Assembly: GCA_018402255.1 (NCBI GenBank)
Contig: JAGYIS010000008.1
Span: forward strand, 248,001 to 312,000
From: Marinobacter sp.
Lineage (GTDB): Bacteria > Pseudomonadota > Gammaproteobacteria > Pseudomonadales > Oleiphilaceae
Length of the DNA stretch: 64,000 bases
Direction of reading: 5' to 3'
Shown: positions 8,224-16,883 of the stretch, piece after piece
Position numbering within the stretch: the first letter of the stretch is position 1
Layout: each line of letters opens with the position of its first letter
Notes under the pieces: generated by a model
What the model saw: only the letters and a program-made list of their open reading frames with translations
Told to the model about the DNA's origin: nothing
Databases searched by the model: none
Position numbers and translations under genes: made by a program

Positions 8224-8252
8224 AGATCAAAGAAAACCCATTTCTTTGATCT
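8224..8252. repeat. Perfect 12-bp hairpin, copy B of the ACCCA-loop element
   Basis: AGATCAAAGAAA (8224-8235) and TTTCTTTGATCT (8241-8252) are perfect complements around the loop ACCCA. The inner 15 bases equal those at 3216-3230. It may be a second terminator for the gene at 7671 or a dispersed element. Confidence 0.55.
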
Positions 8253-8292
8253 GAGTCTACTCAAGGCCCTTGCAGTCATATGATCCTTTCAT

Positions 8293-8311
8293 GATAATGA
8301 TTGTCGTTTAC
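8293..8311 (+). promoter_or_regulatory. Candidate Fur box
   Basis: GATAATGATTGTCGTTTAC matches much of the 19-base Fur consensus (GATAATGAT/ATCATTATC), with the left arm perfect and the right arm degenerate. It lies 31 bases before the DUF6746-like gene, where a repressor could overlap the promoter. This is a by-eye match only. Confidence 0.4.
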
Positions 8312-8341
8312 AAATAATGTCAATTGTCATAAGGGGTTGCT

Positions 8342-8716
8342 ATGAATCCGTTTAATAAAACTGTTGCTGTGATGGTTCTCAGTGTTTGCACTATGTCGGC
8401 TGCTGCCACTGAAAAGCCGGATCATTTTGAGGGAAAGCAGTCCAGGACTCTTCAGGAAGCCGTATCTAATTTCGTTGAGTACAACGCAAAGCTTGCCGAT
8501 ATTGTTGGTAAGGACGAGCTTAGCGGAGCGGATATGGCCGAAGTGCATGAGCTGACTTACACCATCGAAAACGCGCTGGCGAAGATCAACCAAGCTACTG
8601 AAACCATGGCTGTGGATCTGGAAGAAGTACACTTGGCCTCCGAATCCGCCGATGTCGAAACGGTGAAAAGCCGCGGGAAGAAATTTCTGGAAAGCGCAAA
8701 AACTTTGATCGACTGA
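8342..8716 (+). CDS. Small exported helical protein, DUF6746-like
   Basis: A 124-residue protein with an AAGGGG site and a signal peptide ending CTMSAAATE. The mature protein (about 100 residues) is almost all helical and acidic, ending with GKKFLESAKTLID. It resembles the short periplasmic DUF6746 family seen in Marinobacter-type bacteria. Function is unknown; a Fur-like site upstream hints at iron or metal control. A hairpin follows the stop. Confidence 0.7.
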   Translation: MNPFNKTVAVMVLSVCTMSAAATEKPDHFEGKQSRTLQEAVSNFVEYNAKLADIVGKDELSGADMAEVHELTYTIENALAKINQATETMAVDLEEVHLASESADVETVKSRGKKFLESAKTLID

Positions 8717-8740
8717 TTTGGGTTTAAAGGTGCTTTGGTC

Positions 8741-8769
8741 GAGCCGGCAAAAGCTGTACGGGCCGGCTC
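8741..8769 (+). terminator. Hairpin after the DUF6746-like gene
   Basis: GAGCCGGC (8741-8748) pairs with GCCGGCTC (8762-8769); an alternative stem AAAGCTG/CAGCTTT followed by ATT is also possible. It also separates the 3' end of the minus-strand cyclase pseudogene. Confidence 0.5.
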
Positions 8770-8777
8770 AGCTTTAT

Positions 8778-9953
8778 TCACGTACCGACCAATACGCGAT
8801 TGCGCCCTGTTTGTTTGGCGCGGTAAAGCGCCTGGTCTGCGCGCTCAAACAGGGTGCTGAATTCAGCATCGTCCGGGGTCACCTGGCACAGGCCGATACT
8901 GACCGTGATCGCAAGGCCTCCTGAGAACTCCGTATTCTACACCGCTTTGCGGATCTTTTCCGCGACACCCAAGGCATTTGGCTCAGCGGGGGTATCCGGT
9001 AGCAGTGCGGCGAATTCCTCGCCACCTTAGCGGGCGGCGGATGCGAGTTGTTCGATCGGGCGGCTTAACCGGGCTGCCAGACGATGGGCGATCAGTGCGA
9101 ATACCAGCACGGCCATCAAGCCGAGTAACCACAAATGATTGCGCAGTGCTTCTGCCGGGGCCAGCGCAGCCATGACCGGCTGGCGCAGGACAATACGCCA
9201 GTCCAGTCCCGGCGCAAAGTCCATGTCTACTTGAATGCTTGCGGTCAGATATTCCTGGCCATCGGCCCAGCGAACCCAGCGGTGGTCGTCGTGAGACTGA
9301 CGGATGTCGGGCAGCTCTGTCTTGCCCACATGAGAAAAGGGGTAGATGACGTTATCGTTGCGATCTGCGATTAGCAGCTCAATACCTGACTCCGAAAGAT
9401 CAGCCGTCATCACCGATTCCACGGTATTGGTCACCCAGTGCCAGTGCGCATGGGCACCCAGAACTCCGCGAATTTCGCCGTCCGTGCCCTTGATGGGCGT
9501 GGCAAAATCGATAAAGCGAAGCGGTTGGCCCGGCGAATCGTTGGGCAGCTTTTTGGCCAGCAGTGCAGCCTCGTGCACGTCACCCACAAAGCGGCCTTTG
9601 AGCGCTTCCTGAAACCAGGGCCGATGATCTACCTGGGCATCGACCAGAAGGCCATTTGTAGCCTGAGTCACGCGGCCGTTAATATCGACAACGCCGATCC
9701 AGGCGTACTCATTATTGGCCTCCTGGCGCATATCGAGTGCTTGCCTGATGGGGTTGCTGCCCAAGTCTGATTCGACGAACAGCGGCGAGCGAGCCAACAG
9801 GGAAATTTCCTTGTCTCGCTCTCGAATGTTTGTTTCAAGAAGGTCGGTGGCAGACTTGGCGCGGTCTTTCAGAGTGGGGAGAGGCTTTGCCCTATCAAAA
9901 TCAGCCACATCGTTCCGGGCGATAAAATAGGATGTGCGGGCAACGTCAAGCGA
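8778..9953 (-). pseudogene. Cache-sensor diguanylate cyclase (GGDEF), multiply broken
   Basis: Reading the minus strand, a dCache-like periplasmic sensor (DRAKSATDLLETNIRERDKEISLLARSP onward) leads to a membrane helix and the start of a HAMP-like segment (RLSRPIEQLASAAR). A stop codon follows (9029-9027) and then immediately GGEEFAALLPDTPAEP, the second half of a GGDEF domain, so the first half and linker are missing. A further in-frame TAG lies at 8939-8937, and the tail (YRAKQTGRNRVLVGT) ends at 8778. The 5' end is also damaged: the frame opens after a TAG at 9956 with no membrane helix or start. The intact family makes cyclic di-GMP. The signature GGEEF survives, but no working protein is possible. 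Confidence 0.85.
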
Positions 9954-10138
9954 CTAAGCTTTGGTGAGTGAGTCGAGAGGCGCATTCCGTAGGGAGCCTG
10001 TTTTTACGTGGCTGGAAAGCAAACGGACAAGGGGTTTGTTATCAGGGGGGCTCAGAAAGACAATCTGCCTGAAATGGTGGGGTTCCTTGCCAAGCTGGCG
10101 CTGACGGAATCGAAAGCACAAAAAGGGAACGAAAGGGC

Positions 10139-11245
10139 ATGATCGGCGATCGCAGGGTAAATGTGTTTTATGACGAAGTGATGCTTGGGCACCACCCGGA
10201 AGTGGATCTGCCCTTTATGCCCAGCCGGGTAGAGAAGCGCGTGAGGTCGATTCTTCAGGGCCTGAATTTCAAATGGAGTTATCCGGAACACCCGGGGCGG
10301 CTTTCTGCCATCAAGGCGTACCTGGATGAACATCCAATAACAGGCGTTCAGTTATGCAGCGGCGCGGCCCCGGCGACTTATGAACAGTTAGCTAAAGTGC
10401 ACACTTCCTCTTACCTGGACCATCTTTTTTCAATGGCGGGTAAGCGTGCCTGGCTCGATAAGGACACCACGGCGGTGTCGCCGGAGAGTATCAATGCCGC
10501 CACAGCGGCAGCCGGCAACGCCATTGCTGCGGTAGAAAGCGTGGTGAAGGGTGACTGCCAAAGTGCATTCGCCCTTGTACGACCGCCGGGCCACCACGCC
10601 GAGCCGGTGCGGGCTCGGGGGTTTTGCCTGTTAAACAACGTAGCAATAGCCGCGGCCCATGCCCAGGCCAAACTGGGTTGTGAACGCATACTGATCATCG
10701 ACTGGGACGCCCATCACGGCAACGGCACTCAGGACATCTTTTGGGCCGATCCGGATGTACTGTTTTTCGACACCCACTGTGCAGCGCCGTTTTACCCCGG
10801 GTCTGGTCATCTTGAGGAGGTGGGAGACGGTCTGGGTGAAGGTTACACCATCAATGTGCCACTGCCCGAGGCCGCAGGCGACGTGGCCTTCGAGAAGGTG
10901 TTCCGCGAGATTCTGGGTCCGGCCGCGGATTATTTCGAGCCAGACCTTATTCTGGTTTCGGCCGGGTTCGATCCTCACCGCAATGATATGGCTCTGAACC
11001 TGACTTACGATGGCTTCAGGGCGATCACGCGCATTGTTCAAGGCATCGCCGACAAGCATTGTGACGGTCGGCTGGCCTTGGTTCTTGAGGGCGGCTATAA
11101 CCTGACCTCGCTGTCCAACGGCGTGCATGCAGTGCTTGAAACCCTGGCCGGCGGCGACGTTCCGGAGATCCGGGAAGTCGGCGTTAAAGAGGTCGAGGAG
11201 GCCGAGGAGTTTCATCGCTCGGCCTTTCGCGATCTTGAGGAGTAA
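10139..11245 (+). CDS. Histone-deacetylase-family amidohydrolase
   Basis: A 368-residue protein covering the whole HDAC/acetylpolyamine amidohydrolase fold. It has RPPGHHAEP (tandem catalytic histidines, about residue 150), DWDAHHGNGTQ (zinc ligands Asp and His, about 189), FDTHCAAPFYPGSG, SAGFDPHRNDMALNL (second zinc aspartate) and LVLEGGYNLTSL (glycine-tyrosine loop). Bacterial members deacetylate polyamines, acetoin-type substrates or lysines. ATG at 10139 follows a GAAAGGG site. It is 50 bases upstream of slyD and may be co-transcribed. Confidence 0.92.
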   Translation: MIGDRRVNVFYDEVMLGHHPEVDLPFMPSRVEKRVRSILQGLNFKWSYPEHPGRLSAIKAYLDEHPITGVQLCSGAAPATYEQLAKVHTSSYLDHLFSMAGKRAWLDKDTTAVSPESINAATAAAGNAIAAVESVVKGDCQSAFALVRPPGHHAEPVRARGFCLLNNVAIAAAHAQAKLGCERILIIDWDAHHGNGTQDIFWADPDVLFFDTHCAAPFYPGSGHLEEVGDGLGEGYTINVPLPEAAGDVAFEKVFREILGPAADYFEPDLILVSAGFDPHRNDMALNLTYDGFRAITRIVQGIADKHCDGRLALVLEGGYNLTSLSNGVHAVLETLAGGDVPEIREVGVKEVEEAEEFHRSAFRDLEE

Positions 11246-11295
11246 CCGCCGACACCGGTTATAATGGCTGACTTCCAAACGTCACAGAGAACCTT

Positions 11296-11775
11296 ATGCC
11301 AATCGAAAAAAATCAGGTCGTCTTGTTTCATTACAGTGTCAAGGATGAACAAGGTAACTTAGTTGAGAAATCCCATGGGGGCGAGCCCAATGCCTACCTG
11401 CACGGCCACGGTGGCATTATCAGAGGCCTGGAGGAAGCCCTGGAAGGTCGTGAAGCAGGCGAAAGCTTCAGCGTTACCGTTGCACCAGAAAAAGCCTATG
11501 GTCCACGCAAGACTGATGCAGTGCAGCGTGTGCCGATCAAACATTTGATGGGTGCCAAACGCTGGAAAGCAGGCATGATCGCACAGGTGCAAACCGAGCA
11601 GGGCCCTCGCCATGTGGTCGTGGTTAAGGTTGGCCATAAGTTTGCGGATGTCGATACCAACCATCCGATGGCCGGCAGAACTCTGACCTTTGATGTCGAC
11701 ATCGTTGAAGTACGCGCTGCCGATCCGGAAGAGATCGCGCACGGTCACGCGCATGGGCCGGGCGGTCACCACTAA
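11296..11775 (+). CDS. slyD: FKBP-type peptidyl-prolyl isomerase SlyD
   Basis: A 159-residue protein with the SlyD pattern. An FKBP half (VVLFHYSVKDEQGNLVE...) carries the inserted IF chaperone loop between AYGPRKTDAVQRVP and NHPMAGRTLTFDV, and a histidine-rich tail (HGHAHGPGGHH) binds nickel or other metals. It catalyses proline isomerisation and supports folding, and in enterobacteria nickel delivery to hydrogenase. No hydrogenase genes are seen here. The tail is shorter than in Escherichia coli. Confidence 0.93.
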   Translation: MPIEKNQVVLFHYSVKDEQGNLVEKSHGGEPNAYLHGHGGIIRGLEEALEGREAGESFSVTVAPEKAYGPRKTDAVQRVPIKHLMGAKRWKAGMIAQVQTEQGPRHVVVVKVGHKFADVDTNHPMAGRTLTFDVDIVEVRAADPEEIAHGHAHGPGGHH

Positions 11776-11859
11776 GAAGGTGGGCGCTGTTGCGTGTTAG
11801 TGTAAAAAGCACAAGCGTTGGGGCTTTGCTGATCGATCTATTAGTAAAAGGAAATACGG

Positions 11860-12165
11860 ATGACTCTAGGATGGGTGGCAGCGGGCACCGTTGGCCAGGT
11901 TCTGCTGGCGTACATGATGTTTATATTGGTGGTTTTTGGGTTCAGTGCCATTGGTAACTCCCACCGACCTACGCCGTTTGATTTTTCGGTGTTGGACTCG
12001 GCGATGTATGCCGTGCCGGCGAGCTGCATTGCCAGTGCTGTCGTTGTGATCGTGCTCTATCGTTTGGGCGCGGGGAAATTGGCGTATCTTTGGTATACCG
12101 CACCGTTGTTTTTGTTTTCGGGGTACCTGGTATACATCAAGCTGTTTATTGAGCGAGAAGCTTAA
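11860..12165 (+). CDS. Small integral membrane protein, three helices
   Basis: A 101-residue protein with three hydrophobic stretches (about residues 5-27, 45-68, 78-95). A weak AAAGGAAA site precedes ATG. The family is not recognised. The stop overlaps by 4 bases, convergently, the end of the lipoprotein gene on the other strand. Confidence 0.6.
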   Translation: MTLGWVAAGTVGQVLLAYMMFILVVFGFSAIGNSHRPTPFDFSVLDSAMYAVPASCIASAVVVIVLYRLGAGKLAYLWYTAPLFLFSGYLVYIKLFIEREA

Positions 12166-12467
12166 CGGCAGTTGGTAGCCAGTGCATAGGTTATGTAGCG
12201 GCCGTTTGTGTTAATCATTTCGCGCTCGTGCTGGCTTGCAATATCATGCTTGAACGGCTCCAGCCCGAGGTGTTTTCGGGTTGCCCACCTGGCATTGCTG
12301 TCGAATTCTTTTTTCATCAGTTCCAGGTTGCCGCACGATTCATTCAGGTAGCGCTTTTCAGACACATACACGTCAAAACCGTCACTGGAAATAAAGTTTT
12401 GGGACGCACATCCATAAGACAGTAGTGCCATCAGCAGAACAATGCTGTATTTAGAACGTGAATACAT
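12162..12467 (-). CDS. Small lipoprotein of an uncharacterised envelope operon
   Basis: A 101-residue protein with ATG at 12467. The signal MYSRSKYSIVLLMALLSYGC ends in a lipobox (LSYGC), then about 80 mainly polar residues with two further cysteines (NESCGN, ATNCR). It is the third gene of a tight minus-strand set, overlapping the 301-residue exported protein by 17 bases. Family unknown; outer-membrane attachment is inferred from Ala-Ser after the lipid cysteine. Confidence 0.65.
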   Translation of the reverse strand: MYSRSKYSIVLLMALLSYGCASQNFISSDGFDVYVSEKRYLNESCGNLELMKKEFDSNARWATRKHLGLEPFKHDIASQHEREMINTNGRYITYALATNCR

Positions 12468-13356
12468 TTTCGCAGATGAAACCTTTATCAACATCGGTAA
12501 TGGCAACTCCGGGTGGCATAAACATTTGCGTGGTGAACAGCACATTTGAGCCTTGCTGCTCAAAGATGATCTTGTTGACAATAAACCGATCCATATCCAC
12601 GTTGATGGTCAGGTTTTCGGTGATGTCGCTCTTGCTCAGGCTTGTCGGGCTGGCAATGTGAAACTCAACATAGTCGGAGAAAACGACCGTGTCGTACACA
12701 TAGTAGTACTCGGTTGCTTTGGCCGTATTTGCGTACGACTGATAGAGATCGTTCATGTCGACGTTATCAAACATCACCTGGTACTGAACGATGTTTCCGC
12801 CATCGCCATAGAATGCACCGGCATGGTTGCCGATGATCAGCTTGTCTGTGCAACCGGGTAACCCAAGTGGATCAAGCTCAACGTCCAGAGCGACTTTACT
12901 GCCTTTGGTTTTGCTGTCCTCGATTTCAACCCAGAAGCGGCTGGAACGATAGCCACTCTTCTCGACTAAAATGTCGTAGTCACCCGGAGTCAGTTTTATC
13001 CCATCTCGATATTTGGGGCCGATATTCATAATCTTGATATCGGGGTTGTCGACATTGGTGTTTATGCTCAACTCGTGGGTTTCAGGAGTGGCGTTTGCCA
13101 AAGCCCTGGTGGACCCCGCGGAGGCTACCGCCGAAACCCCTTCTCGCAAACTGGAGCGTACGGCATCTTTTAACCTGGTCTCCGGGAATTTGATTTTCGT
13201 AGGTTCGATGAGATCATGTACCTGCTCGAACACGGCTCTTGCCGCTTTGGGGAACGGAATCGCCTCGAAAATTTGCCGACCGGCACTGATCAGTGAGGCT
13301 GAGTAACTGTAAACCCCGACCGAGAGAAGGGCACATAGAAGGAGTAATCTAACCAT
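12451..13356 (-). CDS. Exported protein with a PEGA-like beta domain
   Basis: A 301-residue protein with a signal-type hydrophobic start (MVRLLLLCALLSVGVYSYSAS). The middle part, KYRDGIKLTPGDYDILVEKSGYRSSRFWVEIE, reads like a PEGA motif: a short beta repeat common in surface and peptidoglycan-associated proteins. The C-terminal half (residues 180-301) is beta-rich with no match I recognise. Its start overlaps the end of the membrane protein gene by 8 bases, so translation is probably coupled. Confidence 0.65.
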   Translation of the reverse strand: MVRLLLLCALLSVGVYSYSASLISAGRQIFEAIPFPKAARAVFEQVHDLIEPTKIKFPETRLKDAVRSSLREGVSAVASAGSTRALANATPETHELSINTNVDNPDIKIMNIGPKYRDGIKLTPGDYDILVEKSGYRSSRFWVEIEDSKTKGSKVALDVELDPLGLPGCTDKLIIGNHAGAFYGDGGNIVQYQVMFDNVDMNDLYQSYANTAKATEYYYVYDTVVFSDYVEFHIASPTSLSKSDITENLTINVDMDRFIVNKIIFEQQGSNVLFTTQMFMPPGVAITDVDKGFICENVFTF

Positions 13357-13918
13357 TGTTTAAAAACCAATCGTAGGCATCGTTGAAAATAAACAGGGAG
13401 ATGTTATCTGCCATCGGATAGCCCGTGATCAGGCCTTCCATCCGTAGGCGGCCATACAGCAGCGCGCTGAATAGGCCGACGAGTCCTCCCAGCATGACGG
13501 TGCAGGCGCCGACGTAGAGCGTCTTCGATAACGGGTCTGCTGCGGGTTGCCGACCTTGCGCTATGCGCTTTTCGATATAAGCCTCGGCAATGATCACGAA
13601 GGCGACGATAGACAACAGGTACTCAATTGACGACAGATCGATGCCCGGCAGCAATCCGATCAACAATGACAAAACTACACCCAATACCAACGACGCCGGA
13701 AAGGCGAGCGCTTGGGAGTAGGAGAAGGCGGTTTCTTCTCGGTGCCAGAAGGTAAGTGAGCTCATGCCCCAGACCAGCGGCAGGGCCAGTAACATCAAAG
13801 CGTCGATGATGACTTCCGAGGCCGCCTCGAATCGTACTGTACGTGAAAATGCCAGCACGACGATCAGGGTGATGATCCAGGCAATAATACTCTCGGTGAT
13901 CTTCAGGGCTACTTTCAT
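13349..13918 (-). CDS. Multi-pass membrane protein, first gene of the unknown operon
   Basis: A 189-residue protein with about five predicted membrane helices. The first two are near residues 12-26 and 38-56, and the last covers GACTVMLGGLVGLFSALLYG. No family is recognised. It is divergent from radD across a 250-base gap with phased TTGCAG copies, and heads a three-gene operon with the PEGA-like protein and a lipoprotein. Together these suggest an envelope complex; the role is open. Confidence 0.65.
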   Translation of the reverse strand: MKVALKITESIIAWIITLIVVLAFSRTVRFEAASEVIIDALMLLALPLVWGMSSLTFWHREETAFSYSQALAFPASLVLGVVLSLLIGLLPGIDLSSIEYLLSIVAFVIIAEAYIEKRIAQGRQPAADPLSKTLYVGACTVMLGGLVGLFSALLYGRLRMEGLITGYPMADNISLFIFNDAYDWFLNNG

Positions 13919-14018
13919 GATTGCTTTTCAGTCAGGAGCGCGGTATGCGCGCAATAAAGTGGCAGCTGGTTTCATGTTTTTCGGGAGATTATCAGTAATC
14001 TATTGCGCTTGCAGGGAG

Positions 14019-14109
14019 TTTTCTCGAACCAGACAAGGTTTTTGCAGGGTTTTGCAGTTGTGTTGCAGAATTTTGCGTTTCTGCAGCCAAAGTCGCTGCA
14101 GAGTATAAT
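14019..14109 (+). promoter_or_regulatory. radD promoter region with phased TTGCAG copies
   Basis: TTGCAG occurs at 14019, 14042, 14052 and 14063, and CTGCAG at 14081 and 14096. The three central copies are 10 and 11 bases apart, so they lie on one face of the helix. A perfect TATAAT follows at 14104-14109, about 60 bases before the radD start. The -35 region is poor, which fits an activator- or repressor-controlled promoter. Confidence 0.4.
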
Positions 14110-14168
14110 GTTTCGCCTGGGTCCGTCGCAGAGAATTCTTCTCCTATTCAATAATTAAGCCCCCTTAA

Positions 14169-15948
14169 ATGAGCAGACCTTTCAAACTGCGGCCATACCA
14201 GCAAGAAGCCGTCGATGCCACGCTGAATCATTTCCGCAAGTCCGACGAATCGGCGGTCATCGTGCTGCCCACCGGCGCCGGTAAAAGCCTGGTCATCGCC
14301 GAGTTGGCCCGTCTTGCCCGGCGCAAGATTCTGGTGCTGACTCACGTCAAAGGAGCTGGTTGAGCAGAATCACGCCAAGTACCAGAGTTATGGGTTAGTG
14401 GGCGGCATCTTCTCCGCCGGGCTGAAGCGCAAGGAAAACCGGCATCAGGTGACCTTTGCCAGTGTGCAGTCGGTGTCGGCGAATCTGGATCTGTTCAGGG
14501 ATGAGTACTCGCTGGTCATCATTGATGAGTGCCATCGGGTCAGCGGGGAGGAGACAAGTCAGTATCAGCGGATCATCGAGCTGCTGCGGCACCAGAATGA
14601 TTCCCTGAAAGTGCTCGGTTTGACCGCCACCCCCTATCGCCTGGCGATGGGTTGGATCTACCGCTATCACTACCGGGGTTTTGTTCGCGGCTCCGATGAC
14701 GAGCAGAACAAGCCGTTTGTGCACTGCATCTATGAGTTGCCGCTGAGTTACATGATCAACCGCGGTTATCTCACAAAGCCTGAGTTGGTCAATGCGGCCG
14801 TGGCGCAATACGATTTTTCCGCCCTCGCTCAGGACCGGTTTGGTGAGTATGCGGAAAAAGACGTTAATCAGCTGCTTGGGAAGCATAAGCGTGTAACGCG
14901 CGCCATCATCGAACAGGTAGTGGCGCTTGCCGCCGAGCGGCAGGGAGTGATGATCTTTGCGGCCACCGTGGAGCACGCGCGGGAGATCACTGGCTATTTG
15001 CCGGAGCATGAAACCGCCCTGGTGACCGGTGCGACCGATCTCAAAGAGCGGGACCTGCTGATCCAGCGCTTCAAGCAGCGGCAGTTGAAGTATCTGGTGA
15101 ACGTGTCTGTGCTCACCACGGGTTTTGATGCGCCCCACGTGGATTTCATTGCCATTCTTCGCCCTACCCAGTCAGTCAGCCTCTATCAGCAGATGGTAGG
15201 CCGTGGGCTTCGCCTGGACGATGGCAAGCAGGATTGTCTGGTGATGGATTACGCGGGCAACCATGTGAACCTGCACCACCCGGAGGTAGGAGAGCCGAAA
15301 CCAAATCCCGACAGCGAGCCGGTGCAGGTGTTCTGCCCGAGCTGTGGTTTCGCCAACATCTTCTGGGGAAAGACCGACAGTGAAGGGCGAGTGATCGAAC
15401 ATTACGGCCGCCGGTGCCAGGGGTTGATCGGCGCCGTGGAGGGGGATGAACCCGCTGGGCTAGGCCAACGCCCCGAACAGTGTGATTACCGTTTTCGGTT
15501 CAAGGAGTGCCCCCATTGCGGTGCCGAGAATGACATTGCTGCCCGCAACTGCAATCAGTGCCATACAGCCATCATCGATCCTGATGATCAGCTTAGAGAC
15601 GCCCTGAAACTCAAAGATGCCATGGTGATGCGTTGTGCCGGCATCACGTTACGTGTCGATGCCAACAAACTGAAAATCACCTATCACGGGGAAGATGGCG
15701 AGGAACTCGGCGAGTCGTTTGACTTCAGTAAACCTTCACAGCGCACCGTGTTTAACCGGCTGTTTGGACGTCGCTTCGCGAACAGCCAGGCTCCGAAAGC
15801 GTTCAGCAGTGTGAACGAGGTGCTGGAGATACAAAGCCTTTTGCCGGCGCCGGATTTTGTGATTGCCCGCAAGCAGAAGCATTATTGGCAGGTGCAGGAT
15901 AGGGTTTTTGACTATTGGGGGCAGTATCGGAAAGCGAATGAAGTGTAA
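14169..15948 (+). pseudogene. radD: RadD-type DEAD/DEAH superfamily 2 helicase, single-base frameshift
   Basis: The first frame gives [16 protein letters not shown] (Q-motif area) and LPTGAGKS (Walker A), then HVK and an early stop at 14363. From 14353 the next frame continues seamlessly as [23 protein letters not shown], then IIDECHR (DEAH-type Walker B, DECH), TATPYR, TTGFDAPHVDFIAILRPT and QMVGRGLR, and a C-terminal zinc-binding stretch (CPSCGFAN, CPHCGAEN, CNQCHT). One extra G at 14352-14353 explains the break. The repaired length is near 590 residues, as in Escherichia coli RadD (YejH), which aids double-strand-break repair. This may be a sequencing error. Confidence 0.88.
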
Positions 15949-16075
15949 CGCCGTTAACGGGCTTCCTCAGATCTCAAGAAAAGCGGGATGAGGGTTATCG
16001 GCCACATCGGAGATCACCTTGGCTGGTTTGAGCCAGGATAGCGAACGCAAAAAAACGATTCACCTTGCAGTTGGC

Positions 16076-16693
16076 TTACAACTGATCGGAAAACTCATGA
16101 TTTACGTCCCGATGTTTGGCTTCATCCGCCCTTACGGCAATAATCACGTCCCGTAATCTGGCATCCTGCGGTAACTGCCAGTAATCAATCGCAATCTGTG
16201 GGGCGGCAATGTTCTCGTACTTACCGTTATCCACGCCCTCCAGGTATTCGGTATAACTGTATACGGCCTCTTCTTCGAGATAGCCGACGATACGGTGCGC
16301 GGTTTTGCTGGATAGAAGGTAGAGTAGAAAAAAACCGTTATAGAAAACGCCTTGAGCGATCACGATGATGATTCGCTCGAGCAAGGTTGGCTGGGCGATC
16401 TGTATAAACGTCAGCAGATGCATGCGCTCATTTTCCGCCTCGGCGAGCAAGGTATGTATCCAGCCGTCATCGTCTTTCATACGACGCAGTGATCTTAGAT
16501 GCTGGATGTTTCCGGCCACCATGCCCGGCACTGCTGCCACGGTCTCCAGCACTACCGCACGATGGCCGTAGCGTCCGGCAAAAAAAGTGTCGGCAAAAAA
16601 GCGCATAAAGCGGACAGTAAATAACGCGAGGCGATCTGAAAAGCTTTGCGGAGAGTGGTGACGGTGCTGAATTTCTGCTGTTGATTTGTTCAT
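16076..16693 (-). CDS. aox: Alternative oxidase (cyanide-resistant ubiquinol oxidase)
   Basis: A 205-residue di-iron membrane protein. All four iron-ligand motifs are present: [34 protein letters not shown] and [14 protein letters not shown]. Alternative oxidases pass electrons from ubiquinol directly to oxygen without pumping protons; bacterial cases are scattered and often linked to nitric-oxide or respiratory stress. ATG at 16693 is preferred to the longer frame because GAGGAG lies just upstream. A near-perfect palindrome overlaps that site. The product is shorter than plant enzymes because it lacks their N-terminal extension. Confidence 0.95.
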   Translation of the reverse strand: MNKSTAEIQHRHHSPQSFSDRLALFTVRFMRFFADTFFAGRYGHRAVVLETVAAVPGMVAGNIQHLRSLRRMKDDDGWIHTLLAEAENERMHLLTFIQIAQPTLLERIIIVIAQGVFYNGFFLLYLLSSKTAHRIVGYLEEEAVYSYTEYLEGVDNGKYENIAAPQIAIDYWQLPQDARLRDVIIAVRADEAKHRDVNHEFSDQL

Positions 16694-16702
16694 CTTGACT
16701 CC

Positions 16703-16719
16703 TCGAATACGGTACTCGA
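16703..16719 (-). promoter_or_regulatory. Candidate operator overlapping the oxidase ribosome site
   Basis: TCGAATACGGTACTCGA is a 17-base palindrome apart from the centre and one mismatched pair. GTACTCG within it (16712-16718) recurs inverted as CGAGTAC at 16759-16765. The site covers the leader and part of the Shine-Dalgarno region of the oxidase gene. The binding protein is unknown. Confidence 0.4.
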
Positions 16720-16831
16720 CGAATGTGCGGCTACTCACGCTCACATACAGTCGGTATCCGAGTACAAGTTATGCACGCTCAAAGCATTTGGGTGACTATA
16801 GACTATCCTGCATGGATTTTCGTTTCGCAAT

Positions 16832-16862
16832 AAAAAAGGCAGCCTGAAGAGGCTGCCTTTTT
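16832..16862 (-). terminator. Bidirectional rho-independent terminator of the cold-shock gene
   Basis: AAAAAGGCAGCCT and AGGCTGCCTTTTT form a perfect stem around GAAG. On the minus strand it follows the cold-shock stop (16884) and ends in a T-run. Confidence 0.85.
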
Positions 16863-16883
16863 GAGTCACGTAATGGCTGTTAT

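Noticed and set aside
8214..8232. Sigma-54 promoter beginning TGGCAC before the DUF6746-like gene
   Set aside because: There is no GC at the required 10-base spacing and no TTGC, so the -12 box is missing.
12162..12581. Longer 139-residue form of the small lipoprotein
   Set aside because: The extra N-terminus would lie inside the preceding gene and would bury the signal peptide and lipobox.
16703..16719. NsrR binding site before the alternative oxidase
   Set aside because: The palindrome does not match the AAGATG-type half-sites of NsrR, so only an unknown operator is proposed.
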